54,875 nucleotides of DNA from an uncultured Bacteroidales bacterium. GTDB lineage: Bacteria; Bacteroidota; Bacteroidia; Bacteroidales; P3. Positions 24,836 through 36,338 of the stretch are shown here, piece after piece (the stretch's first letter is position 1; every line of letters starts with the position of its first letter). The position numbers and the translations under genes are program-made. The stretch lies in the NCBI GenBank assembly GCA_946406015.1, contig CAMJJD010000008.1, positions 1 to 54,875 on the forward strand. The letters are read 5' to 3'. The notes beneath the pieces were generated by a model that saw only the letters and a list, made by a program, of their open reading frames with translations, was not told the DNA's origin and made no database searches.

Positions 24836-26389
24836 GTGGAAAAAGAACTGATTATTTCACAGCAGCCTGACGGTGTGCAGATTGCCCTCACCGAGGACAA
24901 GAAGCTTGTCGAGCTTCACAAGGAGCAGCCAGGTGGTCAGTTTGCTGTGGGCGACATATATTTCGGCAAGGTGAGGAAGATTATGACGGGCCTCAATGCC
25001 GCTTTTATCGACCTGGGGGGTGACAAAGAGGGCTTCATGCACTACCTCGACCTGGGTCCCGACTACAACTCCGTCGACAAATACCTCCGGCTGGCCATGA
25101 ACGGCGACAAAGGTGCCGCCACGCTGGCCAACTTCAAGATAGAACCTATCCTCGGCAAGGTGGGCAACTTCGACAACGTCCTCAAGGTGGGACAACCCAT
25201 CCTCGTGCAGGTCACAAAGGAACCCATCTCGACCAAAGGCCCCAAGGTGTCGGGCGACATCAGCATCGCCGGCCACTACCTGGTGCTCACCCCGTTCAAC
25301 AACAAAGTCTCCATCTCGCAGAAAATCAAAGGGTCGGAAGAACGCAACCGCCTGCGCCGCCTGATGCAGAGCATCCGGCCCCAGAACTTCGGCGTCATCG
25401 TGCGCACCGTAGCCGAAGGCAAGAGTGTGGCCGAACTCGACGCCGACTTGCGCCACTTGATGGATTGCTGGCGCGATATGACCGAGAAACTCAAGCGCGT
25501 CAGCGCACCCGCCAAGGTGCATGCCGAACTCGACACCACCAGCGCCCTGCTGCGCGACGTGCTCTCCGACGACTTCTCCAGCATCTATGTCGACAACGCA
25601 CAGCTCTGCGAAGTGGTGCGCAACGCCGTCAAGGTGATGATGCCGGGCAAGGAAGACCTCGTCAAGCACTACAAACTGGATACCCCCATCTTCGAGCAGT
25701 TCGGTGTGCAGCGCGACATACGGCGCGCCTTCGGACGCATCGTCACCATCCGCTCGGGCGTCTACCTCTACATCGAGCACACCGAAGCCATGCATGTCAT
25801 CGACGTCAACAGCGGCAACCACATCAAGGCCGGCACCGGCCAGGAGGACACCGCCCTGCAGGTGAACATCGAGAGCGGCAAGGAGATAGCCCGCCAGCTG
25901 CGACTGCGCGATATGGGCGGCATCGTCATCGTCGACTTCGTCGATATGGACAAGGCGGAGAACCGCAAGAAACTCTTCGACGTGATGACCGAGGAGATGA
26001 AACGCGACAAAGCGCGCCACACCATCCTCCCGCTCAGCAAGTTCGGCTTGATGCAGATCACCCGTCAGCGTGTGCGCCCGGCTATGGAGGTCGACGTGCA
26101 GGAGAAATGCCCCATGTGCGATGGCACCGGCCACATCAAGCAAAGCCTCGTCGTGGTCGACGAAATCGAGGCCAACATACGCCATCTGGCCACTGCCCAG
26201 GGCGAACGGCGCCTCACCATCGTCCTTCACCCCTACATCCACGCCTACCTCACCCGTGGAGGCCTGCGCAGCCTCCGCCACCAGTGGATGCGCCGCCACC
26301 ATGTGCGCCTCAAGATGGAAAGCTCCGAGAAATACGGCCTTCTGGAATTCAAATTCTTCCATAGCAATGGCGATGAAATTCAGATGTAG
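24836..26389 (+). CDS. rng: ribonuclease E/G
   Basis: 517 residues with a GTG start at 24836, since the N-terminus MEKELIISQQPDGVQIALTE aligns with the normal RNase G start. It processes rRNA and mRNA. An S1 domain comes first (FAVGDIYFGKVRKIMTGLNAAFIDLGGDKEGF). The DNase I-like catalytic site has MHVIDVNSGNHIK and GGIVIVDFVDMD, carrying the magnesium-binding Asp residues. The Zn-link CPMCDGTG is present near 420. No long C-terminal scaffold, hence G-type. Its 3' end overlaps the lysozyme gene. Confidence 0.95.
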   Translation: MEKELIISQQPDGVQIALTEDKKLVELHKEQPGGQFAVGDIYFGKVRKIMTGLNAAFIDLGGDKEGFMHYLDLGPDYNSVDKYLRLAMNGDKGAATLANFKIEPILGKVGNFDNVLKVGQPILVQVTKEPISTKGPKVSGDISIAGHYLVLTPFNNKVSISQKIKGSEERNRLRRLMQSIRPQNFGVIVRTVAEGKSVAELDADLRHLMDCWRDMTEKLKRVSAPAKVHAELDTTSALLRDVLSDDFSSIYVDNAQLCEVVRNAVKVMMPGKEDLVKHYKLDTPIFEQFGVQRDIRRAFGRIVTIRSGVYLYIEHTEAMHVIDVNSGNHIKAGTGQEDTALQVNIESGKEIARQLRLRDMGGIVIVDFVDMDKAENRKKLFDVMTEEMKRDKARHTILPLSKFGLMQITRQRVRPAMEVDVQEKCPMCDGTGHIKQSLVVVDEIEANIRHLATAQGERRLTIVLHPYIHAYLTRGGLRSLRHQWMRRHHVRLKMESSEKYGLLEFKFFHSNGDEIQM

Positions 26390-27104
26390 TCTTCTGGTGC
26401 TGCTGCTGAGCCTGTGCGCCCTCGGCGCGCAGGCCCAGGTGCGCACCCGCGGTATCGATGTCTCCAAGTTCCAGGGCACCGTCAACTGGCCCAAGGTGGC
26501 CAAAGACTCCACCATCAAGTTCGTCTACATCCGCGCCACCGAAGGCACCTCCATCCAGGACGCCTACTACAAGACCAACCTCACCAAGGCCAAGAAAGCA
26601 GGCCTGCTGGTCGGCAGCTACCACGTCTACAGTTCCAAGACCACCGCCTACCAGCAGATGGGCAACATGCGCAAGATGGTCAAGAAAAGCGAGCAGGACC
26701 TCATCCCCGTACTCGACATCGAGGGGCACCATTCCGGACGCCTCTACATGGAGCGTGTCGACAAGCTGCTCGAGCTCATGGAGGCCGAATACGGCGTCAA
26801 GCCCATGATCTACACCTCCGAGCGCGTCTACAAGACCCATTTCGCCACCAAGAAGTACGCCCGCTACCACATCTTCATCGCCAACTATCGCGGCTATCCC
26901 ACCACACGCTTCACCCTCTGGCAGTACACCGAGAAAGGCCATTGCAACGGTATCAGCGGCTTTGTCGACTTCAACCGCTTCCACCGCAACCATTCTCTTG
27001 CCGACATCAAGATGCCGAAGAAGAAGAAAACGGCCACCAAAGCCGCCGCCTCCGACAGCACCAAGACAGCCGCTTCCAAGACCGACACTGCCGCGAAGCA
27101 GTAA
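26373..27104 (+). CDS. secreted GH25 lysozyme
   Basis: 243 residues from the ATG at 26373 (26367 is also possible), overlapping the rng stop by 17 nt. Signal peptide MKFRCSLLVLLLSLCALGAQAQ. The GH25 barrel shows RGIDVSKFQGTVNWPKV (first catalytic Asp), FVYIRATEG, YHVY, PVLDIEG (catalytic Asp and Glu) and FTLWQYTEKG. It cleaves peptidoglycan between MurNAc and GlcNAc. The last 35 residues are a Lys/Ala/Thr-rich tail of unknown role. Confidence 0.93.
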   Translation: MKFRCSLLVLLLSLCALGAQAQVRTRGIDVSKFQGTVNWPKVAKDSTIKFVYIRATEGTSIQDAYYKTNLTKAKKAGLLVGSYHVYSSKTTAYQQMGNMRKMVKKSEQDLIPVLDIEGHHSGRLYMERVDKLLELMEAEYGVKPMIYTSERVYKTHFATKKYARYHIFIANYRGYPTTRFTLWQYTEKGHCNGISGFVDFNRFHRNHSLADIKMPKKKKTATKAAASDSTKTAASKTDTAAKQ

Positions 27105-27197
27105 CGAGTTAATTCACCGGTAAACCGTAAGCTTTACCCGTTCGTTCACCCACTATAGCGCATTTTCACCCACTTGGCATTAGTGAGGGACCTCACC

Positions 27198-27288
27198 TTC
27201 TCCGTGCATTCTCTCTACCTTCTCTCTACCTCCTCTCTACCTGCTCCGTGGCCTCCACGGAGAAAGTACCGTGCGGGTAGTTTTTTGC
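27198..27288. repeat. 11-nt tandem-repeat element B with terminator hairpin
   Basis: Six 11-nt units run from 27198 to 27263, including two exact TTCTCTCTACC. The last units form a perfect 8-bp hairpin (27244-27251 with 27255-27262). An outer CTACC/GGGTAG pair followed by six T ends the block, so it may terminate the rng-lysozyme transcript. It is a sequence relative of element A at 7.3 kb. Confidence 0.75.
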
Positions 27289-27565
27289 CCCCGCGATCGT
27301 GTTCATACCACTAACTGAAAAAAACGAACAATGCCGAATCCGGATTGATGCGTCCTCTTTTCGCCCTTTTATCTCTCATATTTCACCTTCTACTCCCTTC
27401 CAAAAAGGGGAAAGTCGCATTTTCCCGAACGCTGATATGTGTGCCTTATGAGGGGGGGGCGAAACAAGGCCAAATGACATCCCGGCACCTAATTGATTTT
27501 TTTTATAAACACCTATACGGCTAAAAAAGTGGGGCGGCAGGATAGTTGATTGTTGACTAGAGTGT
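27289..27565. other. gene-free stretch upstream of kamD
   Basis: Within the 860-base gap between the lysozyme gene and kamD, this part contains an 8-G run near 27450 and a T-rich tract near 27500, but I see no gene, RNA or clear repeat in it. Confidence 0.4.
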
Positions 27566-27688
27566 ATTCTAGGTCTGTTCTAAGTCTGTTCCAGGGCCGT
27601 TCTAGGTCTGTTCTAGGGTCGTTCTGGGGTTTCTCCAGGTTCTCTCTGGGTTTTCTCTAGGTTCGCTCCGTGAAACCCCTAGAGAAAG
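27566..27688. repeat. 11-nt tandem-repeat element C
   Basis: Ten contiguous 11-nt units (27566-27675). The first six follow GTTCTAGGTCT and then drift to TCTCTAGGTTC. The complementary arm AACCCCTAGAGAAA follows at 27674-27687. The period is strict over 110 bases. Confidence 0.8.
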
Positions 27689-27910
27689 ATAGGTGAGAGT
27701 AAGGAGAGGGTGAGGCGCGAAGGTATAGTTTACGGAATTCAACTTTCCTGCCTGCTCTCAGGCCTTGAGCACCGCTGAATTAAATATTATCAGCGAAAAA
27801 CTTTCAATTTTCATTTTTCAATTCACTGGTCACTAACGCATTGTCGGCTGAGGCGACGGCATGCTACGGAAGAAGTTTTTTATTTTGTTTCTATTATATT
27901 ATTTTTTTTG

Positions 27911-27918
27911 TATCTTTG
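27911..27918 (+). promoter_or_regulatory. -7 box of the kamDE operon
   Basis: TATCTTTG matches TAnnTTTG, 48 nt upstream of the kamD ATG. A TTTG at 27884-27887 is 23 nt upstream, a little far for a -33. Confidence 0.5.
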
Positions 27919-27966
27919 CACTTTGAATTCTTGTGTAAAAACGATAAACTAACAATATAGAAGACA

Positions 27967-29523
27967 ATGCAAAAGAGTAAAGTAGGACTTGATTTTGTGG
28001 AGGTTGAGCACGCACGTTCGGTGGCGAAGAAGATTGCCGGACAGGTGCAGGATTTCGTGGAAGACTACACGACGGTGGCTGTGGAGCGCACGCTGTGCCG
28101 CTTCCTGGGCATCGACGGCATCGACGCCAACGAGGTGCCTATGCCCAACGTGGTGGTCGAGGAACTGAAGGCCAAGGGTGTGCTCGGCGAGGGAGTGATG
28201 TTCTATGTGGGCAACGCTATGGTGGAGACCGGCAAGAGCCCGCAGGAGATTGCCGAGGCCATCAGCGCCGGCACGCTCGACATCACCAAGCTGCCCGTCC
28301 ACAGCAAAGCTGACATCGACAAGGCCCTGGCACCTGTAATCAACAAGACCATCGAGAAAGTGCGCGGCAACCGTCTGCGCCGCGAGAAGTACATCGAGAC
28401 GATAGGCGAGGGCAGCAAGCCCTACCTCTACATCATCGTGGCCACGGGCAACATCTACGAGGACGTGGTGCAGGCGCAGGCCGGCGCACGTCAGGGTGCC
28501 GACATCATCGCCGTGATCCGCACCACGGGCCAGTCGCTGCTCGACTACGTGCCTTACGGCGCCACCACCGAGGGTTTCGGCGGCACCTTCGCCACACAGG
28601 AGAACTTCCGCATCATGCGCAAGGCGCTGGACGAGGTAGGCGAGGAGGTGGGCCGCTACATCCGCCTCTGCAACTACTGCTCGGGTCTCTGCATGCCGGA
28701 GATCGCCGCCATGGGTGCGTTGGAAGGTCTCGATGTGATGCTCAACGACGCCCTGTACGGCATCCTGTTCCGCGACATCAACATGCAGCGTACGCTGATT
28801 GACCAATACATGAGCCGCATCATCAACGGTTTCGCGGGTGTTATCATCAATACCGGCGAGGACAACTACCTGACCACCGCCGACGCCTTCGAGGAGGCGC
28901 ACACGGTGCTGGCCTCGGACCTGATCAACGAGCAGCTGGCCCTGATGGCCGGCCTGCCGGAGGAGCAGATGGGTCTGGGTCACGCCTTCGAGATGGACCC
29001 CATGCTGGAGAACGGCTTCCTTTACGAGCTGGCGCAGGCGCAGATGCTGCGTGAGATTTTCCCCAATGCGCCGCTGAAATACATGCCGCCGACGAAGTTC
29101 ATGACCGGCAACATCTTCCGCGGCCACATCCAAGATGCGCTGTTCAACGTCATCGGCCAGTGGACGCACCAGGGGCTGCAGCTGCTGGGTATGCCGACCG
29201 AGGCCATCCACACGCCCTTCATGAGCGACCGCTACCTGAGCATCGAGAACGCCAAGTATATCTTCAACAACATGAAGGATATCGGCGAGGAGGTGGAGTT
29301 CAAGGAGGGCGGCATCATCCGCCAGCGTGCGCAGAAGGTGCTGCACGACGCCACCCATCTGCTGGAGACGATGGAGAGCGAAGGCCTCTTCACCGCTTTG
29401 GAGAAGGGTATCTTCGCCAACGTGAAGCGTCCGAAGAACGGCGGCAAGGGCCTGGACGGTGTGACGCTGAAGGGCGAGCACTACTTCAACCCGTTTGTGG
29501 AATTAATGAAAGGTAAAAAATAA
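27967..29523 (+). CDS. kamD: D-lysine 5,6-aminomutase alpha subunit
   Basis: 518 residues, matching the PLP/B12-binding large subunit of lysine 5,6-aminomutase, which shifts the terminal amino group of D-lysine or L-beta-lysine in anaerobic lysine fermentation. Characteristic segments: VERTLCRFLGIDGID, IRTTGQSLLDYVPYGATTEGFGGTFATQENFRIMRKALDE, RLCNYCSGLCMPEIAAMGALEG, and MPPTKFMTGNIFRGHIQDA. Length fits. It heads the small operon kamD-kamE-CoA transferase; the rest of the lysine pathway is absent from the window. Confidence 0.93.
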   Translation: MQKSKVGLDFVEVEHARSVAKKIAGQVQDFVEDYTTVAVERTLCRFLGIDGIDANEVPMPNVVVEELKAKGVLGEGVMFYVGNAMVETGKSPQEIAEAISAGTLDITKLPVHSKADIDKALAPVINKTIEKVRGNRLRREKYIETIGEGSKPYLYIIVATGNIYEDVVQAQAGARQGADIIAVIRTTGQSLLDYVPYGATTEGFGGTFATQENFRIMRKALDEVGEEVGRYIRLCNYCSGLCMPEIAAMGALEGLDVMLNDALYGILFRDINMQRTLIDQYMSRIINGFAGVIINTGEDNYLTTADAFEEAHTVLASDLINEQLALMAGLPEEQMGLGHAFEMDPMLENGFLYELAQAQMLREIFPNAPLKYMPPTKFMTGNIFRGHIQDALFNVIGQWTHQGLQLLGMPTEAIHTPFMSDRYLSIENAKYIFNNMKDIGEEVEFKEGGIIRQRAQKVLHDATHLLETMESEGLFTALEKGIFANVKRPKNGGKGLDGVTLKGEHYFNPFVELMKGKK

Positions 29524-29610
29524 TTTCGAATGTTGAATTTCGAATGTTGAAAGGCTGCCGCAAGATGGAGACGGAAATATTCAAAATTCATAATTCAAAA
29601 TTCAAAATTA
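29524..29610. repeat. composite repeat between kamD and kamE
   Basis: TTTCGAATGTTGAA occurs twice in tandem, then a GC-rich middle, then ATTCAAAATTCATAATTCAA followed by a further copy. The same order of parts is found in frame inside the nitrilase gene (10850-10927). Confidence 0.75.
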
Positions 29611-29617
29611 ATTAGAC

Positions 29618-30406
29618 ATGAGCGAAGGATTGTATTCGATGGAGGCAAAGGATTACGACAAAACCCTTGACCTCACCAAGATAAAGCCATACGGCGACAC
29701 GATGAACGACGGCAAGGTGCAGCTGAGCTTCACGTTGCCGGTGCCTGCCGGCGCCGAAGCCGAGGAGGCCGCCAAGCAGCTGCTGAAGAAGATGGGTTTC
29801 GAGAACCCGCTGGTGGTGTACCAGAAGGAGCTGACCGAAGGTTTCTGCTTCATGAACTGCTACGGCTCGCTGACCCACACGGTCGACTACACGAGCATCC
29901 ATGTGCCGAAGGTGGAGAGCACCACGATGGACATGCACGAGTGCGACGAGTATATACGCGAGCATATCGGCCGCAAGATTGTCATCGTCGGCGCTTCGAC
30001 GGGAACGGATGCCCACACGGTGGGTATCGACGCCATCATGAACATGAAGGGCTACGCCGGCCACTACGGCCTGGAGCGCTACGACATGATCGAGGCCTAC
30101 AACCTGGGTAGCCAGGTGCCCAACGAGGAGTTCATCGCCAAAGGCATCGAGCTGCATGCCGACGCCCTCATCGTCAGCCAGACGGTGACGCAGAAGGACG
30201 TGCACATCAAGAACCTCACCGAACTGGTGGAGATGCTGGAAGCCGAGGGCTTGCGCGACAAGGTGATTCTCATCTGCGGCGGTCCGCGTATCAGCCACGA
30301 GCTGGCCAAGGAGCTGGGTTACGACGCCGGCTTCGGCCCCAACACCTACGCCGACGACGAGGCTTCGTACATCGCCCAGGAGATGGTGGCCAGAGGGTGG
30401 AAATAG
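29618..30406 (+). CDS. kamE: D-lysine 5,6-aminomutase beta subunit
   Basis: 262 residues; the cobalamin-binding partner of KamD. The B12 motif DxHxxG is seen in GTDAHTVGIDAIMNMKGYAG, where His is the lower ligand of cobalt. The Rossmann-like region continues with LGSQVPNEEFIAKG and VILICGGPRISHELAKELG. The PLP-binding Lys of this enzyme lies in this region as well, probably in GSQV-adjacent sequence, but I cannot assign it with certainty. Confidence 0.93.
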   Translation: MSEGLYSMEAKDYDKTLDLTKIKPYGDTMNDGKVQLSFTLPVPAGAEAEEAAKQLLKKMGFENPLVVYQKELTEGFCFMNCYGSLTHTVDYTSIHVPKVESTTMDMHECDEYIREHIGRKIVIVGASTGTDAHTVGIDAIMNMKGYAGHYGLERYDMIEAYNLGSQVPNEEFIAKGIELHADALIVSQTVTQKDVHIKNLTELVEMLEAEGLRDKVILICGGPRISHELAKELGYDAGFGPNTYADDEASYIAQEMVARGWK

Positions 30407-30444
30407 GCCTCACCCCCAACCCCTCTCCCAAGGAGAGGGGAGTG
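30405..30444. repeat. CTCACCCC-family hairpin repeat, intergenic copy
   Basis: CCTCACCCCCAACCCCTCTC, then CCAAGGAGAGGGGAGTGG. The arms CCCCTCTCC/GGAGAGGGG pair. The same family is inserted in frame in mutS2 and in the primase-like gene. Confidence 0.8.
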
Positions 30445-30476
30445 GATAGCAATCAAACAATCAAACAATATTTAAC

Positions 30477-31136
30477 ATGGAAAAAGAACAGATTAAACCT
30501 TTTATCGCCAAGCGTGCGGCCAAGGAGCTGCATGACGGTGATGTCGTCAACCTTGGTATTGGTCTGCCGACCCTTATCCCCAACTTTCTGCCCGAGGGTG
30601 TCAAAGTGGTGCTGCAGAGCGAGAACGGCATGATCGGTATGGGTCCCACCCCCGAGGAGGGTAAGGAAGACCCGTGGTTCATCAACGCCGGCGGCGGCTT
30701 TGTGACTCCCGTCGAAGGTGCCAGCACGTTCGACAGCGCCACCTCGTTCGGCATCATCCGCGGCGGCCATGTGGACGTCAGCGTTCTGGGTGCCATGCAG
30801 GTGGATGAGGAAGGCGACTTGGCCAACTGGATGATTCCCGGCAAGAAGACCCCCGGTATGGGCGGCGCTATGGACCTGCTGGTGGGCGCCAAGAAGGTGA
30901 TCCTCGCTATGGAGCACACCGCCAAGGGCAACCCCAAGATTCTGAAGAAATGCACCCTGCCGCTCACCGCGAAGGGCCAGGTGAACATGATTATCACCGA
31001 GATGGGTGTGATGGAGATCACCCCCAAGGGCATCGTCCTGACCGAGATCAACCCCGAGTTCACCGTCGAGCAGGTGCAGGCTGCCACCGAGGCTACCCTT
31101 ATCGTCAGCCCCGACCTCAAGCCGATGAATGCCTAG
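30477..31136 (+). CDS. atoA: CoA-transferase beta subunit (butyrate/acetoacetate type)
   Basis: 219 residues. Family I CoA transferase subunit B: VNLGIGLPTLIPNFLPEG and the catalytic Glu loop LQSENGMIGMGPTP, then GGHVDVSVLGAMQVDEEGDLANWMIPG and AMEHTAKGNPKILKKCTLPLT. In lysine fermenters the enzyme moves CoA from butyryl-CoA to acetoacetate. The family needs an alpha subunit (AtoD), but none is adjacent. The name atoA is by context and similarity; substrate is not proven. Confidence 0.85.
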   Translation: MEKEQIKPFIAKRAAKELHDGDVVNLGIGLPTLIPNFLPEGVKVVLQSENGMIGMGPTPEEGKEDPWFINAGGGFVTPVEGASTFDSATSFGIIRGGHVDVSVLGAMQVDEEGDLANWMIPGKKTPGMGGAMDLLVGAKKVILAMEHTAKGNPKILKKCTLPLTAKGQVNMIITEMGVMEITPKGIVLTEINPEFTVEQVQAATEATLIVSPDLKPMNA

Positions 31137-31264
31137 TGATGAAAGATGTGATGATGTAGGGACACAGTGTGCTGTGTCCGCAAGCGGCGAAAGGAGAATC
31201 CGGCCGGGTGCGGGCACGGCGCGCGATGTCCCTGCAATCTTTCAAACAAAACCGTTATAATAAG

Positions 31265-31873
31265 ATGAGAAAACTAATCTTGGCCGCTGTCGCGTTGATA
31301 TGCCTGACCGGCACGGCGGTGGCGCAGCGCCACGTGGAGTTTCGTTGGCACGGAGCCTATCTTGTGGCAGACGCCTCGTATGGCTTCAACCTCAACCGAG
31401 GACAGGACGAGTTCGACACCATCCCGACCACACTCAACGCCTTTATGCCGGGTCTTTCGGTGGGCTACCAGTTCCGCAAGGAAGCCGGCGTGGGTTTGGG
31501 ATTCAACTATGTGGCCGACCCGACGGGTGCCTACACACAGCTGCCGGTATTTGTTGAATTGCGCAGCCACTTCATGCGCAACCAGTTGACGCCCTACACG
31601 GCGTTGCAGGTGGGCTACAGCCTGCCGCTGGGAGCTTCGTCGGTGGCAGACCCTGTGAGCAGCACGATAGAGGAAGGTGGGCTCTATTTCGGTCTCGAAG
31701 TGGGTGCCCGCTATGCTTTCAGTCGTTCGGTGGCCGTTTCCGGCCATGTGGGCTACCGCCTGCTGCAGTCAAACCTGGTCAGCCGCAAAGACCTGCAGGG
31801 ACACTCCATCCTGTCGACGCCAGTCACCCTGCATGTGCTCGCCATCGGTGCGTCGGTCTATTTCGGCAACTAA
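31265..31873 (+). CDS. small outer-membrane beta-barrel protein
   Basis: 202 residues from the ATG at 31265, where a signal peptide begins (MRKLILAAVALICLTGTAVA). An in-frame ATG at 31169 would add a non-signal leader. The mature part alternates strands typical of an eight-stranded barrel (GLSVGYQFRKEAGVGLGFNY, TPYTALQVGYSLPLGA, YFGLEVGARYAFS) and ends in an aromatic residue pattern (IGASVYFGN). Function unknown. It is followed 4 nt later by the GH2-fold gene. Confidence 0.75.
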   Translation: MRKLILAAVALICLTGTAVAQRHVEFRWHGAYLVADASYGFNLNRGQDEFDTIPTTLNAFMPGLSVGYQFRKEAGVGLGFNYVADPTGAYTQLPVFVELRSHFMRNQLTPYTALQVGYSLPLGASSVADPVSSTIEEGGLYFGLEVGARYAFSRSVAVSGHVGYRLLQSNLVSRKDLQGHSILSTPVTLHVLAIGASVYFGN

Positions 31874-35083
<3,210 letters not shown>

Positions 35084-35086
35084 TAT

Positions 35087-36073
35087 ATGAAATTCAAGTT
35101 CCTGAACACCATATTCACAATTGCGGCAACCCTGCTGCTCTTGACTTCCTGCGAAGTTGATTTCTCGCCCAACGCCAAGTATGTAGAGACACCAGTCGTC
35201 TATTGTGTCCTCGATCAGGACGACGACACCACCTGGGCGCGTGTGGAGCGGTGCTTCCTCGAAGAAGGCAGCATCTATAACTATGGTTCCGAGAACCAGC
35301 TCTACACCTATCCGCAGGGGGCTTTGCAGGTTACACTTGTCGCTTACCGCAACGGCAGGCAGATGGCCACTGTGCAGCTTTCCGACACCCTGTGTGGCCG
35401 AGAGGACGGCACCTTCGACAACAGCCCGCAGCCCCTTTTCTACACCACTGTACCCCTTGACAGCACCTACATGTACCAGCTGCAGGTGCGCCATACAGAC
35501 AATGATAGCCTCATTGCCTCCACCGACTCCATACCCCTCATTCTCCAAACCGACGAACGACTCATTACAACACCCTCTAATACGCAGCGTTTCAGGTTTG
35601 TAAACAATAAATGCAAGATTGCCTGGATTGCCCTTGAGAATGCACGTCGCTACCAGCCCTTTGTGCGTTTCTACTATGGAGAGAATGGCGACACCCTCTC
35701 GCTCGACCTTTTCTGCAATATCGAGACCTCGGGACGGCTCTCCACCGAGTACATGCTACAGTCCTTCCTCAATTCCCTCCAGCAAGCCCTCAAGGACGAT
35801 ACCAACCACAAGCAGTACCTCGAGATCGTCGACATCTACCTCACTGCCTGCGACGAAAACCTCAACGTCTACATGAATTCGGTCAACAGCGGCTCAAACA
35901 TCTCGCAGGCCACCGACACCTACACCAACATTCGTGGCGGTGTCGGCATCTTCGCCGCCCGCCGCACCCACCTCTTCAAGAGTCTTCTTTCCGACAACTC
36001 GATGAATCCCATAACCTCCAGTGCACCAGGTTTGCGGGCTTACATCAGGGAACTCGGTATCGGATTCGACTAA
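35087..36073 (+). CDS. lipoprotein of unknown function (DUF4249-like)
   Basis: 328 residues. Lipoprotein signal MKFKFLNTIFTIAATLLLLTSC with the lipid Cys at 22. The start of the mature part (VETPVVYCVLDQDDDTTWARVERCF) resembles the N-terminal immunoglobulin-like domain of DUF4249-type Bacteroidetes lipoproteins. No catalytic motif seen. It follows the GH2-fold gene by 3 nt and ends in YIRELGIGFD. Likely an outer-membrane lipoprotein made together with the GH2-fold protein and the small barrel. Confidence 0.65.
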   Translation: MKFKFLNTIFTIAATLLLLTSCEVDFSPNAKYVETPVVYCVLDQDDDTTWARVERCFLEEGSIYNYGSENQLYTYPQGALQVTLVAYRNGRQMATVQLSDTLCGREDGTFDNSPQPLFYTTVPLDSTYMYQLQVRHTDNDSLIASTDSIPLILQTDERLITTPSNTQRFRFVNNKCKIAWIALENARRYQPFVRFYYGENGDTLSLDLFCNIETSGRLSTEYMLQSFLNSLQQALKDDTNHKQYLEIVDIYLTACDENLNVYMNSVNSGSNISQATDTYTNIRGGVGIFAARRTHLFKSLLSDNSMNPITSSAPGLRAYIRELGIGFD

Positions 36074-36121
36074 CCTCGGGTCGCCAACTGCAATCCACCC
36101 GTTTCCTTCCGCCATTCCGAC

Positions 36122-36154
36122 GGTTCTTAGGTTGTACTTGGGTTTTCACCGAAG
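36122..36154. repeat. possible short 11-nt repeat element E
   Basis: GGTTCTTAGGT and TGTACTTGGGT followed by TTTCACCGAAG have the phasing and ACCGAAG end of element D. There are only two units and they are diverged. Confidence 0.35.
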
Positions 36155-36255
36155 GACAGCTATGAAATAACTGTTGGATAGGAAAAGATGCGCTTCGAAG
36201 GAGTGGAAGAATGTGTGGTTGACAGATGATTCTGAGGGCGCTGAGTAATATTTTT

Positions 36256-36286
36256 TTTGCTGTTTTGAAAAAAATGTGTAAATTTG
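36256..36286 (+). promoter_or_regulatory. promoter of tig
   Basis: TTTG (36256-36259) and TAAATTTG (36279-36286) are spaced by 19 nt, a strong match to the Bacteroidetes consensus. The start codon lies 52 nt downstream. Confidence 0.75.
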
Positions 36287-36338
36287 CATTTTCGTTATTA
36301 TATGGATTATATTAAAAATCAATAAAATAAACAACCAG

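Noticed and set aside
27700-27960. Cobalamin riboswitch upstream of the B12-dependent kamDE
   Set aside because: I found no B12-box-like conserved segment or its characteristic layout; only repeats and a -7 box are visible.
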